From NCBI GenBank assembly GCA_946479435.1, contig CAMLFX010000016.1, positions 1 through 40,399 on the forward strand: DNA of 40,399 bases. Reading direction: 5' to 3'. Position numbers and translations under genes: made by a program. This stretch comes from an uncultured Sphingobacteriales bacterium (lineage in GTDB: Bacteria; Bacteroidota; Bacteroidia; Chitinophagales; Chitinophagaceae). Positions within the stretch are counted from its first letter, which is position 1, and each line of letters begins with the position of its first letter. Shown here piece after piece: positions 33,266 to 40,399 of this stretch. The notes under the pieces are model-generated. The model saw nothing but the letters and a program-made list of their open reading frames with translations. It searched no databases and had not been told where the DNA came from.

Positions 33266-34735
33266 ATGAGTTCAGCCATCTTATTGTCGATAGTGCTTGC
33301 ATATTTTGCTTTGCTGTTAGGCATTGCGTTCTATACATCCAGGCATTCCAACAACGAGTCGTTCTTTATTGGCAACCGCAATAGTAAGTGGTGGGTAGTG
33401 GCATTTGGTATGATAGGTACTTCATTATCGGGCATGACCTTTATTTCCGTGCCTGGTGTAGTTGGTAAAACCGGGTTCGATTATTTTCAGGTGGTGATAG
33501 GCTACTGGTTAGGCTATTTTGCAGTAGCGTTTATTTTACTACCCTTATATTACCGTTTGCAGCTCACCTCTATTTATACTTATCTCGAGAGGCGGTTGGG
33601 CGTTACCTCTTATAAAACAGGCGCAATGTTTTTTATCCTGTCGCGCACATTGGGTGCTACGCTCAGGCTATATCTTGTAATAAAAGTGTTGGAGAAATTT
33701 GTGCTGGAAGGTATGGGTATATCGTTTGAAGTAACAGCGATTGTGATACTGGTGTTGATATTGCTATATACATATCGTGGTGGTGTGAAAACCATAGTCT
33801 GGACGGACACCTTGCAAACCACATTCATGATACTGGCATTGCTTGTTTGCGTATGGTATATAATGGATACACTCAATCTTAATTTTAGCAGCACCTGGGC
33901 AGCTATGCAGGAAAAAGGGTACACCAAATTGTTCTATACTGATCCTAAAGAATCGAACTTCTTCCTGAAACAGATATTAGGTGGCGCATTTATCACAATA
34001 GCTATGACAGGGCTTGACCAGGAAATGATGCAGAAGAATATAAGTGTAAGCAACCTGAAAGACTCGCAGAAAAACATGGTAACATTCTGCTTTACATTGC
34101 TGGTAGCTAATTTTATATTCCTGTTGCTGGGAGGGTTGTTGTACCTATATAGCGATGCTAAAGGCATATCGGTAGCAGGTGACGATCTTTTCCCTACAAT
34201 AGCTGTAAATAGCGGCTTACCTTTTTATATTACCGTTTGTTTTTTAATTGGGCTGATATCAGCACTTTTTCCCAGTGCCGATGGAGCACTTACGGCGCTT
34301 ACTTCTTCTTTCTGTATCGATATATTAGGCATGAAACGCAGGGAAGACTGGGATGAAAAGAAAAAAGGTAAGGTGAGACTGGTAGTGCATAATGTATTCG
34401 CCATTATATTCCTGGGCTGCGTATTTTTTTTCAGGGAAGTGGATAACGGCTCGCTGATACAAATACTATTGGTAGTGGCTGGATATACTTACGGGCCGCT
34501 ACTCGCCTTGTTTAGTTTTGGTATTTTCACTAAACGAAATGTTATAAACAGTGCTGTGCCAATAATTTGCGTGTTGGCCCCGGTAATGTGTTACATATTG
34601 AAACAACATGATAGGCAGTGGTTGGGTGGCTATACAATAGGTACAGAACTGCTGATAATAAACGCAGGACTGGCATTTTTGATGCTATTTTTGTGTTCGA
34701 AGAAAAGTGAACCCTTATTGGCATTTGAAGAATAG
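33266..34735 (+). CDS. Sodium:solute symporter (SSS family)
   Basis: An inner-membrane transporter of 489 residues with about 13 hydrophobic segments, as expected for the SSS (SLC5) family. Recognisable blocks are FFIGNRNSKWWVVAFGMIGTSLSGMTFISVPG near the start and GLDQEMMQKNISVSNLKDSQ after the sixth segment, with a later FPSADGALTALTSSF core motif. SSS proteins co-transport sugars, amino acids, vitamins or anions with sodium; the substrate cannot be deduced. It heads a closely packed plus-strand run (LOG protein, O-methyltransferase, glucosaminidase, hpt). Gaps are 3, 6, 22 and 2 bases. Confidence 0.9.
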   Translation: MSSAILLSIVLAYFALLLGIAFYTSRHSNNESFFIGNRNSKWWVVAFGMIGTSLSGMTFISVPGVVGKTGFDYFQVVIGYWLGYFAVAFILLPLYYRLQLTSIYTYLERRLGVTSYKTGAMFFILSRTLGATLRLYLVIKVLEKFVLEGMGISFEVTAIVILVLILLYTYRGGVKTIVWTDTLQTTFMILALLVCVWYIMDTLNLNFSSTWAAMQEKGYTKLFYTDPKESNFFLKQILGGAFITIAMTGLDQEMMQKNISVSNLKDSQKNMVTFCFTLLVANFIFLLLGGLLYLYSDAKGISVAGDDLFPTIAVNSGLPFYITVCFLIGLISALFPSADGALTALTSSFCIDILGMKRREDWDEKKKGKVRLVVHNVFAIIFLGCVFFFREVDNGSLIQILLVVAGYTYGPLLALFSFGIFTKRNVINSAVPIICVLAPVMCYILKQHDRQWLGGYTIGTELLIINAGLAFLMLFLCSKKSEPLLAFEE

Positions 34736-34738
34736 TTT

Positions 34739-35437
34739 ATGAAAGAAAAGTATACAAAAGTAAAACTCCGCGATTGGACAGAAACACGTGCACACTCAAG
34801 CTGGCAGGTATTTAAAATAATGGCGGAATTTGTGCAAGGGTTTGAAACCCTTGCCAAGATAGGCCCATGTATATCTATATTCGGCTCGGCCCGCACCAAG
34901 CCGGGTAGTAAGTATTATGAGCTTGCCGTTGAAGTAGCGAAGAAACTGGCAGAAGAGGGTTTTGGTATCATATCGGGCGGAGGGCCAGGTATAATGGAAG
35001 CGGCCAATAAAGGGGCGCAGATGGTTGACGGCAGATCTGTTGGCCTTAATATCGAACTGCCTTTCGAACAAAGCCATAATGAGTATATAGACAGGGAAAA
35101 CAACCTTCAGTTTGAATACTTCTTTGTGCGTAAGGTCATGTTCTCGAAGTACTCGCAAGGTTTTATAATGATGCCGGGAGGCTGGGGAACTATGGATGAG
35201 TTTTTCGAAATAGCCACGCTAATACAAACACGCAAGTTTACACAAACGCCAATGGTATGTATGGGCTCAGCTTATTGGAATGGCCTGTTCGATTGGATGC
35301 GTACCGTAATGCTGGAAGAAGAAAGTAATATAAGTCCCGGCGACCTGGAAATGATCAAGATACTGGACACACCCGACGAAGTGGCCGAATACTTTCAGGA
35401 TTTTTATGCGCACAATAAGCTACAGCCTAACTTCTAA
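34739..35437 (+). CDS. LOG-family nucleotide phosphoribohydrolase-like protein
   Basis: A 232-residue Rossmann-fold protein of the LONELY GUY/TIGR00730 family. The two signatures are present: SGGGPGIMEAANKGA (79-93) and PGGWGTMDEFFE (146-157), the latter matching the PGGxGTxxE nucleotide/phosphoribosyl-binding motif. Family members hydrolyse nucleoside 5'-monophosphates to base and ribose 5-phosphate, including cytokinin precursors in some organisms. Cytokinin production is not implied here. An ATG three bases after the symporter stop gives a well-packed operon arrangement. The N-terminal ~35 residues precede the conserved core. Confidence 0.92.
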   Translation: MKEKYTKVKLRDWTETRAHSSWQVFKIMAEFVQGFETLAKIGPCISIFGSARTKPGSKYYELAVEVAKKLAEEGFGIISGGGPGIMEAANKGAQMVDGRSVGLNIELPFEQSHNEYIDRENNLQFEYFFVRKVMFSKYSQGFIMMPGGWGTMDEFFEIATLIQTRKFTQTPMVCMGSAYWNGLFDWMRTVMLEEESNISPGDLEMIKILDTPDEVAEYFQDFYAHNKLQPNF

Positions 35438-35443
35438 TATCGC

Positions 35444-36097
35444 ATGACGAAACTGTTACTATCGAAAGCATTGAATGATTATGCCGAAGCCTTTACTACT
35501 CCCGAGTCAAGCGTGCTGGCTAAACTGAACCGTGAAACCAATATGAAGGTAGAACAGGCGGTAATGCTATCAGGCCACCTGCAGGGCGCGTTTCTTGCTA
35601 TGGTTAGCAATATGGTGCAGCCAATGCATGTTTTGGAATTGGGTACTTATACCGGCTATTCGGCTATATGCCTGGCACAAGGCATAAAGAAAGGAGGGCA
35701 ACTGCATACAATAGACATTAATGAAGAACTCAAAGACATGAGTTTTAGTTATTTTTGCAATGCAGGACTGGAAGAAATAATTATTCAGCACGTAGGAAAG
35801 GCGGCAGACATAATACCTGAATTGGAATATGACTTTGATTTGGTATTTATTGATGCTGATAAGCCGAATTACAATCTTTATTACGACCTGGTTTTTGATA
35901 AAGTGCCTGTTGGCGGATACATATTGGCGGATAATGTATTGTTTGAAGGAGATGTGCTTTTGCCTGAAAATGAACAAAGCAAAAATGCAAGAGCCATGCA
36001 TGCTTTCAACAAAAAAATAAAAGAGGACGACCGGGTAGAGCAAGTGCTGTTACCTTTACGCGATGGCCTCATGCTAATAAGGAAAATTAAGAATTGA
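35444..36097 (+). CDS. SAM-dependent O-methyltransferase
   Basis: A 217-residue enzyme of the caffeoyl-CoA O-methyltransferase-like group (Methyltransf_3/24). Motif I reads VLELGTYTGYS (63-73), followed by GGQLHTIDINEE; the metal-binding region is LVFIDADKPNY (133-143), and YILADNVLFEG comes later. Enzymes of this type methylate catechol-like hydroxyls using a divalent cation; the natural substrate in this bacterium is unknown. It starts six bases after the LOG gene and is 22 bases upstream of the glucosaminidase gene. Confidence 0.92.
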   Translation: MTKLLLSKALNDYAEAFTTPESSVLAKLNRETNMKVEQAVMLSGHLQGAFLAMVSNMVQPMHVLELGTYTGYSAICLAQGIKKGGQLHTIDINEELKDMSFSYFCNAGLEEIIIQHVGKAADIIPELEYDFDLVFIDADKPNYNLYYDLVFDKVPVGGYILADNVLFEGDVLLPENEQSKNARAMHAFNKKIKEDDRVEQVLLPLRDGLMLIRKIKN

Positions 36098-36119
36098 CGT
36101 CATTAATATATTTACTGCG

Positions 36120-37880
36120 ATGAAAAAGAGTATAGTGCTTACATTGGTTTTAGTTGCCTTTGCTGCTATGGTATTAAAAGCTCAGAGTTACGACGACCGT
36201 GCGCGCGAATATATAAAAACGTATTGCCGCCTGGCTGTGCTGGAACAGCAACGTAGTGGCATACCGGCAGCTATTACATTAGCGCAAGGCATTCATGAAA
36301 CATCGGCCGGTGCAAGCGAACTGGCTACGGAAGCGAACAACCACTTTGGTATAAAGTGTAAAAAAGCCTGGACTGGTGAAACATTCGCACATACTGATGA
36401 TGCACCGAATGAATGTTTTAGAAAATATAAAACAGCCGAAGAGTCGTATAAAGATCACTCCGATTACTTAGCCAGCACGCCGCGGTATGCAGAGCTGTTT
36501 AAGATGTCGCCTACGGATTATGCATCCTGGGCCGCAGGCTTACGTAAATGTGGTTATGCTACTAATCCAAGGTATGCCAACGTACTTATTAAGCTGATAG
36601 AGGACTATCACTTGCAGGAATATACTTACGTGGCAATGGAAAACCCGGCCACATACAGTAATGATATTGCAAAACTTGAAAAAGAAATAATACCTGAAAA
36701 AGACGGCCCTGAAAAAGCAAGTGCTGATATGGCTATTTCTTCAGATATACCTGTTGCTGCAACTTATGGTATGCCAATGCCGGGTATTAAAGCTGCAAGC
36801 AGAATTAAAGTAAACGAGAACTATACCGGGCAGCCGAAGGCTGATACAGCAATAACTTATCCTCCTTTTGGCGAGCAGGTAAAAGTGAACGGATTGAAAG
36901 CCGTATATGCCCGTAAAGGTGATATGCCCCTGGAATATGCACTGAAATTTGATATCCGTTACGAGCGCTTGCTGGAGTTTAACGATATTAATGACAGGCC
37001 ATTGCCTGAGAATATGTATTTATACCTGGAGCGCAAACATGCAAGGGGTATAAATAATACGCATATTGTAAAGGAAGATGAGAACTTGCTGAAGATAGCA
37101 CAGTATGAGGGCATGCAACTAAAAAGTATAAGAATGCTGAATAAGCTTTCGCAGGGCGAAGAGCCATTAGTTGGTAGTGTACTGCAACTGCAGGAAGAAG
37201 CCTTAGGCAAACCACAAACTGTAGCAGGTACAGAAGTAAAAGATGTCAATATACCGGTACCAACGCCTTATCTAGTGCAAAATGAAACTCCGGCCATTGA
37301 AAAGGAACAGGTAACCGCAGCTGGAGAAGAAGTTGTAGCTGCTATACCATCTTACAACTCAAATGAAATGGTTGTGTCAACCAACCAGATAATAGGCCCG
37401 CAGCAGCCCCAACCTGTAAATATTGCGAACGAACAACCCGTAGAAGAGGCTATTGAAGAGGAAAATGCACAAGCGGCGCTACCGCCACAAGCCCTAACCG
37501 CAGAACCTAAAAAAGAAGAACAGCCATTAGATGAATTTGATGCGCTGAAAGCCAGGTTTGATAAAGTAGTGTACGCAGCGCGCGATGCGCAGCCCGCAGC
37601 AGATGCTGCAGCTACGGATACGGCCATACAAACAGATACTCCTGAGCAAGGAACATCTGCCGTGAAAACTGAACCGAAGCGTGAAGAAACTGTAAAAAAA
37701 CAAGAAGAACCTAAGCAGGAATTGCTAACTGTAAAAGGCAAAAAGTACTATACGGTAAAAAAGGGAGACACAGCTTTTGGCATTGCTAAGAACCATCATA
37801 TCAGCATGCGCGACTTGCTTAATATGAATGATCTTGATTTCAGGGAACTGCAGGTAGGCCAAAAATTGCGTGTGCAATAA
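36120..37880 (+). CDS. GH73 glucosaminidase with C-terminal LysM domain
   Basis: A 586-residue exported cell-wall hydrolase. Signal peptide 1-21. The glucosaminidase domain (about 25-170) has the catalytic Glu60 in LAQGIHETSAGASELA and NNHFGIKCK. Three LysM-like modules follow: a degenerate one (MPLEYALKFDIRYERLLEFN), one at about 317-360 (HIVKEDENLLKIAQYEGMQL) and a canonical one at the C-terminus (YYTVKKGDTAFGIAKNHHIS to LRVQ). Between them lies a ~180-residue low-complexity linker rich in Pro, Glu, Gln and Ala (about 370-540). It should cleave peptidoglycan during growth or division. Two bases separate it from hpt. Confidence 0.92.
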   Translation: MKKSIVLTLVLVAFAAMVLKAQSYDDRAREYIKTYCRLAVLEQQRSGIPAAITLAQGIHETSAGASELATEANNHFGIKCKKAWTGETFAHTDDAPNECFRKYKTAEESYKDHSDYLASTPRYAELFKMSPTDYASWAAGLRKCGYATNPRYANVLIKLIEDYHLQEYTYVAMENPATYSNDIAKLEKEIIPEKDGPEKASADMAISSDIPVAATYGMPMPGIKAASRIKVNENYTGQPKADTAITYPPFGEQVKVNGLKAVYARKGDMPLEYALKFDIRYERLLEFNDINDRPLPENMYLYLERKHARGINNTHIVKEDENLLKIAQYEGMQLKSIRMLNKLSQGEEPLVGSVLQLQEEALGKPQTVAGTEVKDVNIPVPTPYLVQNETPAIEKEQVTAAGEEVVAAIPSYNSNEMVVSTNQIIGPQQPQPVNIANEQPVEEAIEEENAQAALPPQALTAEPKKEEQPLDEFDALKARFDKVVYAARDAQPAADAAATDTAIQTDTPEQGTSAVKTEPKREETVKKQEEPKQELLTVKGKKYYTVKKGDTAFGIAKNHHISMRDLLNMNDLDFRELQVGQKLRVQ

Positions 37881-37882
37881 TT

Positions 37883-38416
37883 ATGGAATTACTCAGGGTA
37901 CATGATAAAACATTTAAGCCGTTTATAGATGCCGCTACTATTCAAAAAAAGGTATTTGAAACTGGCAGGCAAATAGCGGAAGACTATCAGGGCCTAGATC
38001 CACTTTTTATAGTTGTACTCAATGGGTCATTTATGTTTGCGGCTGATATTTTCAGGGCCATAGACATACCGGCAGAAATATCTTTTATTAAGCTGGCATC
38101 CTATAAAGGCACTACTTCAACAGGTAATGTTATTACTGCTATAGGTATGGATGAAAACCTTACAGGCAGGCATGTAGTAATATTGGAAGATATTATAGAT
38201 AGTGGTAAAACCCTTCATTCCTTTCTGCCTGAAATATGGCAGCGCCAACCTGCTTCAATAAAAATTGCAGTATTTCTATCTAAACCAACGGCGCTTCAAT
38301 ACGATGTGAAGCCAGACTATCACTGTTTTGAGATACCCGATGATTTTGTAGTTGGGTATGGATTAGACTACGATGGTTTGGGTAGAAATTTACCTGCCCT
38401 CTATGTATTAGCCTGA
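37883..38416 (+). CDS. hpt: Hypoxanthine phosphoribosyltransferase
   Basis: A purine salvage enzyme joining hypoxanthine or guanine to PRPP. It has 177 residues. The PRPP-binding signature VVILEDIIDSGKTL spans about residues 98-111, with the Glu102-Asp103 pair and the 5'-phosphate loop DSGKT. LNGSFMFAADIFR near residue 46 and DFVVGYGLDYDG near the C-terminus are also conserved. It is the last gene of the run starting with the symporter. Its TGA stop abuts the TGA of convergent mqnD, forming the palindrome TGATCA at 38414-38419, so there is no room for a terminator between the genes. Confidence 0.95.
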   Translation: MELLRVHDKTFKPFIDAATIQKKVFETGRQIAEDYQGLDPLFIVVLNGSFMFAADIFRAIDIPAEISFIKLASYKGTTSTGNVITAIGMDENLTGRHVVILEDIIDSGKTLHSFLPEIWQRQPASIKIAVFLSKPTALQYDVKPDYHCFEIPDDFVVGYGLDYDGLGRNLPALYVLA

Positions 38417-39250
38417 TCAGTAAAAAATAGATGCCGGTAAATTTTGGGCATCAACCAAACCAGCTTTTTTAGCCTGTTCAAATAATTGAATGATCGCTTG
38501 TCTTCCTTCTTCCCCAAGATCGGTGCTGTAGTTGTTTACATACAGTTCAATATGTTGGCGCATTACGCTCTCTTCCATTTCCTGCGCATTGTCTTTTACA
38601 AACTGCGATAGTGCTGGATAATTATTCCATGAATAAGCGAGGCTTTCTTTTATGATACTGTCAATAGTTACACTCAACTCTTTATCGAAACTGCGGCGCA
38701 ATACAATACCGCCTAATGGTATAGGTGCATTTGCAAAGTTCTCCCACCAATCGCCCATGTCCATCAGTTTTACCAGCCCTTTTTGCGCGTAAGTAAAACG
38801 GCTTTCGTGTATGATGAGGCCAGCATCATATTTGTCATCTATAACTGCTTGCTCTATGTCGCTGAATACAAGTTCTGTTTTATTCTTGGCCTGTGGGTAG
38901 GCAATTGATAATAATAAATTGGCAGTTGTATTAAAGCCAGGTATGGCGATCTTAAAATCGGCTATATTTTTCAGGTCTAATTGCTCTTTAGCAATTAGTA
39001 ACGGGCCAACACCTTTACCAAGCGCGCTGCCGCTATGCAATAAGGCATATTGCTGAACGGTATGTAGAAAGGTGCTGTAACTAAGTTTAGTAATATCTAG
39101 TTTACCTTCTTCGGCCCATTTATTCAATGTAGCCACATCTTCCATTACATAATCGAACGTAATGCCTTTGGTGTCAATTTTATTGTTCACCATTGCATCG
39201 AATATAAATGTATCGTTGGGGCAGGGGCTAAAGCCTAAAGTCAGTTTCAT
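38417..39250 (-). CDS. mqnD: 1,4-dihydroxy-6-naphthoate synthase
   Basis: Cleaves cyclic dehypoxanthine futalosine to 1,4-dihydroxy-6-naphthoate in the futalosine menaquinone pathway. It has 277 residues with a periplasmic-binding-protein fold. Diagnostic blocks are LGFSPCPNDTFIFDAM at the N-terminus, DITKLSYSTF, GKGVGPLL and DAGLIIHESRFTY. The futalosine route, rather than the classic Men pathway, is the likely menaquinone route in this organism. Companion mqn genes are not in the window. Its promoter should lie in the 84-bp region shared with the VOC gene. Confidence 0.95.
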   Translation of the reverse strand: MKLTLGFSPCPNDTFIFDAMVNNKIDTKGITFDYVMEDVATLNKWAEEGKLDITKLSYSTFLHTVQQYALLHSGSALGKGVGPLLIAKEQLDLKNIADFKIAIPGFNTTANLLLSIAYPQAKNKTELVFSDIEQAVIDDKYDAGLIIHESRFTYAQKGLVKLMDMGDWWENFANAPIPLGGIVLRRSFDKELSVTIDSIIKESLAYSWNNYPALSQFVKDNAQEMEESVMRQHIELYVNNYSTDLGEEGRQAIIQLFEQAKKAGLVDAQNLPASIFY

Positions 39251-39334
39251 AAGCGGATGTAAGTTAACAAGTATGGTGCATTAGCGGTGCGTCGTGTACG
39301 CATGCATCTTCCTATATTCGTATAAAACTATCTT
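39251..39334. promoter_or_regulatory. Divergent region between mqnD and the VOC gene
   Basis: An 84-bp gap with no gene. A plus-strand TATATTCG (39313-39320) is one mismatch from the -7 box and lies 14 bases before the VOC ATG. A small inverted repeat TGCGT-N5-ACGCA spans 39288-39302. Confidence 0.35.
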
Positions 39335-39703
39335 ATGTCAACATATATGGGTTTACGCACATTAGGGTATAAAGTTCCTGATCTGCAAAAAGCAAAGGAA
39401 TGGTACACCAAGGTATTAGGAATAGAACCTTATTTCGATGAGCCTTTTTATGTAGGCTTTAATGTAGCCGGTTATGAACTTGGCCTGCAGCCCGTAGAAG
39501 GTGAACAACCTGTATTAGGTACAAACAGTACTACCTATTGGGGTGTTGAAGATGTACGTAAAGAATATGATCGTTTATTAGAACTAGGAGCTACTGCTTA
39601 CGAAGAACCTGCGGATGTAGGTGGCGATATTGTGGTAGCAGCAGTAAAAGACCCTTGGGGCAATTTGTTTGGTATTATTTACAATCCTCATTTTAAGCTA
39701 TAA
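39335..39703 (+). CDS. VOC-family (glyoxalase/bleomycin-resistance-like) protein
   Basis: A 122-residue protein with the paired beta-alpha-beta-beta-beta fold of the vicinal oxygen chelate family. The first module starts LRTLGYKVPDLQKAKEWYTKVLG, and the second includes WGVEDVRKEYDRLLELGATAYEEP and ends VAAVKDPWGNLFGIIYNPHF. The DPWGNLFG ending is typical. Members include glyoxalase I, dioxygenases and resistance proteins, and substrate cannot be assigned. The DUF1543 gene begins at a GTG immediately after its stop codon, so they are likely cotranscribed. Confidence 0.9.
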   Translation: MSTYMGLRTLGYKVPDLQKAKEWYTKVLGIEPYFDEPFYVGFNVAGYELGLQPVEGEQPVLGTNSTTYWGVEDVRKEYDRLLELGATAYEEPADVGGDIVVAAVKDPWGNLFGIIYNPHFKL

Positions 39704-40264
39704 GTGGAGTGCCCTAAATTGTATATGCTCTTGCTTGGTTGCCGCCCTAAAGGACGGCTTACCGAACAACATGATATGTTCTTTGGTATTGCAAATAACC
39801 TTAAGGAATTGATACCGGATATCAATGCGTTTTGGCCTGAGGCTAAAAATAATATTCATATTGATGCCTGGCGGGAAGTGAATATAGTAGATGGATATAG
39901 GGTAAAAGTAATGGAGCATACAAATGCACCGCAGCAGGCCATGACCAAGTTATTCTTTATTAATCTGGGCGGCTATAAGCAAGGTGAATTTGAAGAATAT
40001 CACTACAAGATGCTGGTAGCTGCAGTTACTAAAGAAAATGCTGTCAGGACATCAAAACAAACCAGTTTTTTCAAGCATACAGGTTTTAAAGGTGCTGTTG
40101 CACATGTAGATGATAAGTATGGGATTGATGTGGACGACTTGTATGAAATAAAAGATATACTGCCTGAAAAGTATAAAGAAAAATATAGTGTAGTATTATC
40201 TGGAAGTGTTGCTGATATTGAGGATGAGATACACCTGGGTTATTTGCCCTTATATAAAATATGA
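39704..40264 (+). CDS. DUF1543 domain protein
   Basis: A 186-residue soluble protein. The conserved N-terminal block is [23 protein letters not shown], followed by [17 protein letters not shown] and [25 protein letters not shown], the DUF1543 signature. A second half repeats a similar theme ([25 protein letters not shown]). The function is unknown. A GTG start at 39704, directly after the preceding TAA, retains the KLYM segment; an ATG at 39725 is an alternative that would shorten the first strand. No terminator is evident before the tRNA. Confidence 0.85.
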   Translation: MECPKLYMLLLGCRPKGRLTEQHDMFFGIANNLKELIPDINAFWPEAKNNIHIDAWREVNIVDGYRVKVMEHTNAPQQAMTKLFFINLGGYKQGEFEEYHYKMLVAAVTKENAVRTSKQTSFFKHTGFKGAVAHVDDKYGIDVDDLYEIKDILPEKYKEKYSVVLSGSVADIEDEIHLGYLPLYKI

Positions 40265-40275
40265 AGTTGTGACGG

Positions 40276-40305
40276 TTTGCGAGAAAGATAAAAACCATAT
40301 ATTTG
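40276..40305 (+). promoter_or_regulatory. tRNA promoter: TTTG-N18-TATATTTG
   Basis: A -33 TTTG (40276-40279) and -7 TATATTTG (40298-40305) stand 18 bases apart, essentially the full Bacteroidota consensus. It lies 19 bases before the tRNA 5' end. Confidence 0.75.
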
Positions 40306-40324
40306 CTTCCCCAATTTAACGGTT

Positions 40325-40399
40325 CGGGAAGTAGCGCAGCCCGGTAGCGCACTTGGATGGGGTTCAAGGGGTCGCAAGTTCGAATCTTGTCTTCCCGAC
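40325..40399 (+). tRNA. tRNA-Pro (anticodon GGG), 3' CCA cut by window edge
   Basis: A complete cloverleaf is readable: acceptor CGGGAAG pairing with CTTCCCG (40391-40397), D arm GCGC...GCGC, anticodon stem CTTGG/TCAAG with loop ATGGGGT, giving anticodon GGG followed by G37, and T arm GCAAG-TTCGAAT-CTTGT. The discriminator A is at 40398, and the window ends at the next base, so I cannot tell whether CCA is encoded. It should decode CCC and CCU. Confidence 0.93.

Noticed and set aside
37215..37740. Low-complexity repeat array in the glucosaminidase linker
   Set aside because: The segment is compositionally biased (Pro, Glu, Gln, Ala) but has no regular repeat unit; it is an ordinary flexible linker.

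Overview
The window reads as housekeeping chromosome from a member of the Bacteroidota, most likely a Chitinophagia/Chitinophagaceae-like bacterium. Evidence seen: several upstream regions carry the Bacteroidota promoter element TAnnTTTG (the tRNA promoter also has TTTG 18 bp further upstream), Shine-Dalgarno sequences are scarce, one protein ends in a type IX secretion (T9SS) sorting domain, and there are lineage-typical families (BT_3928-type DoxX protein, DUF1599, MqnD of the futalosine menaquinone route, PadR/PspC pair). I see no integrase, transposase, CRISPR array or phage gene, so this is not an accessory island. The genus assignment is inference.

Layout. 1-292: start of a membrane protein running off the left edge (minus). 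426-2518: OmpR-type response regulator and histidine kinase overlapping by one base. 2577-4412: panD, a flippase-like membrane protein and rfaE2. 4493-7446: ppk1-ppx, both with TTG starts and overlapping as TTGA. A bidirectional terminator separates these from a minus-strand peroxiredoxin/T9SS pair (7503-8929), divergent from groES-groEL (9151-11115). A second bidirectional terminator is followed by pfkA (minus), then a SulP transporter-carbonic anhydrase operon (minus), and a small unknown protein. 15189-17745: TPR protein and a SurA-like peptidyl-prolyl isomerase. 17878-18540: a methyltransferase set between a strong terminator and a 1256-residue SNF2 helicase (minus).

22428-24291 is a phosphate-transport operon (PhoU-like DUF47 protein, then PiT permease, minus) with a 344-bp upstream region holding direct repeats. 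24636-27452 is a minus-strand run of DUF1599 protein, BT_3928-type DoxX/thioredoxin-like protein and an orphan ABC permease coupled by a TAGTG overlap, divergent from folP and a monooxygenase-like protein. Then come a GNAT-like protein, a PspC protein and its PadR regulator with a 19-bp palindrome, and a GlcD-type oxidase. 33266-38416 is a tightly packed plus-strand run: sodium:solute symporter, LOG-family protein, O-methyltransferase, LysM glucosaminidase, hpt. It converges on mqnD with the stop codons abutting. The window ends with a VOC protein, a DUF1543 protein and a tRNA-Pro(GGG) whose 3' CCA is cut by the window edge.

No clearly undescribed multi-gene system is visible. The best leads are regulatory or small scale: the PadR palindrome, the direct repeats before the phosphate operon, very short predicted leaders, interlocked divergent promoters at folP/DUF1599, and the orphan ABC permease coupled to a DoxX/thioredoxin-like protein.
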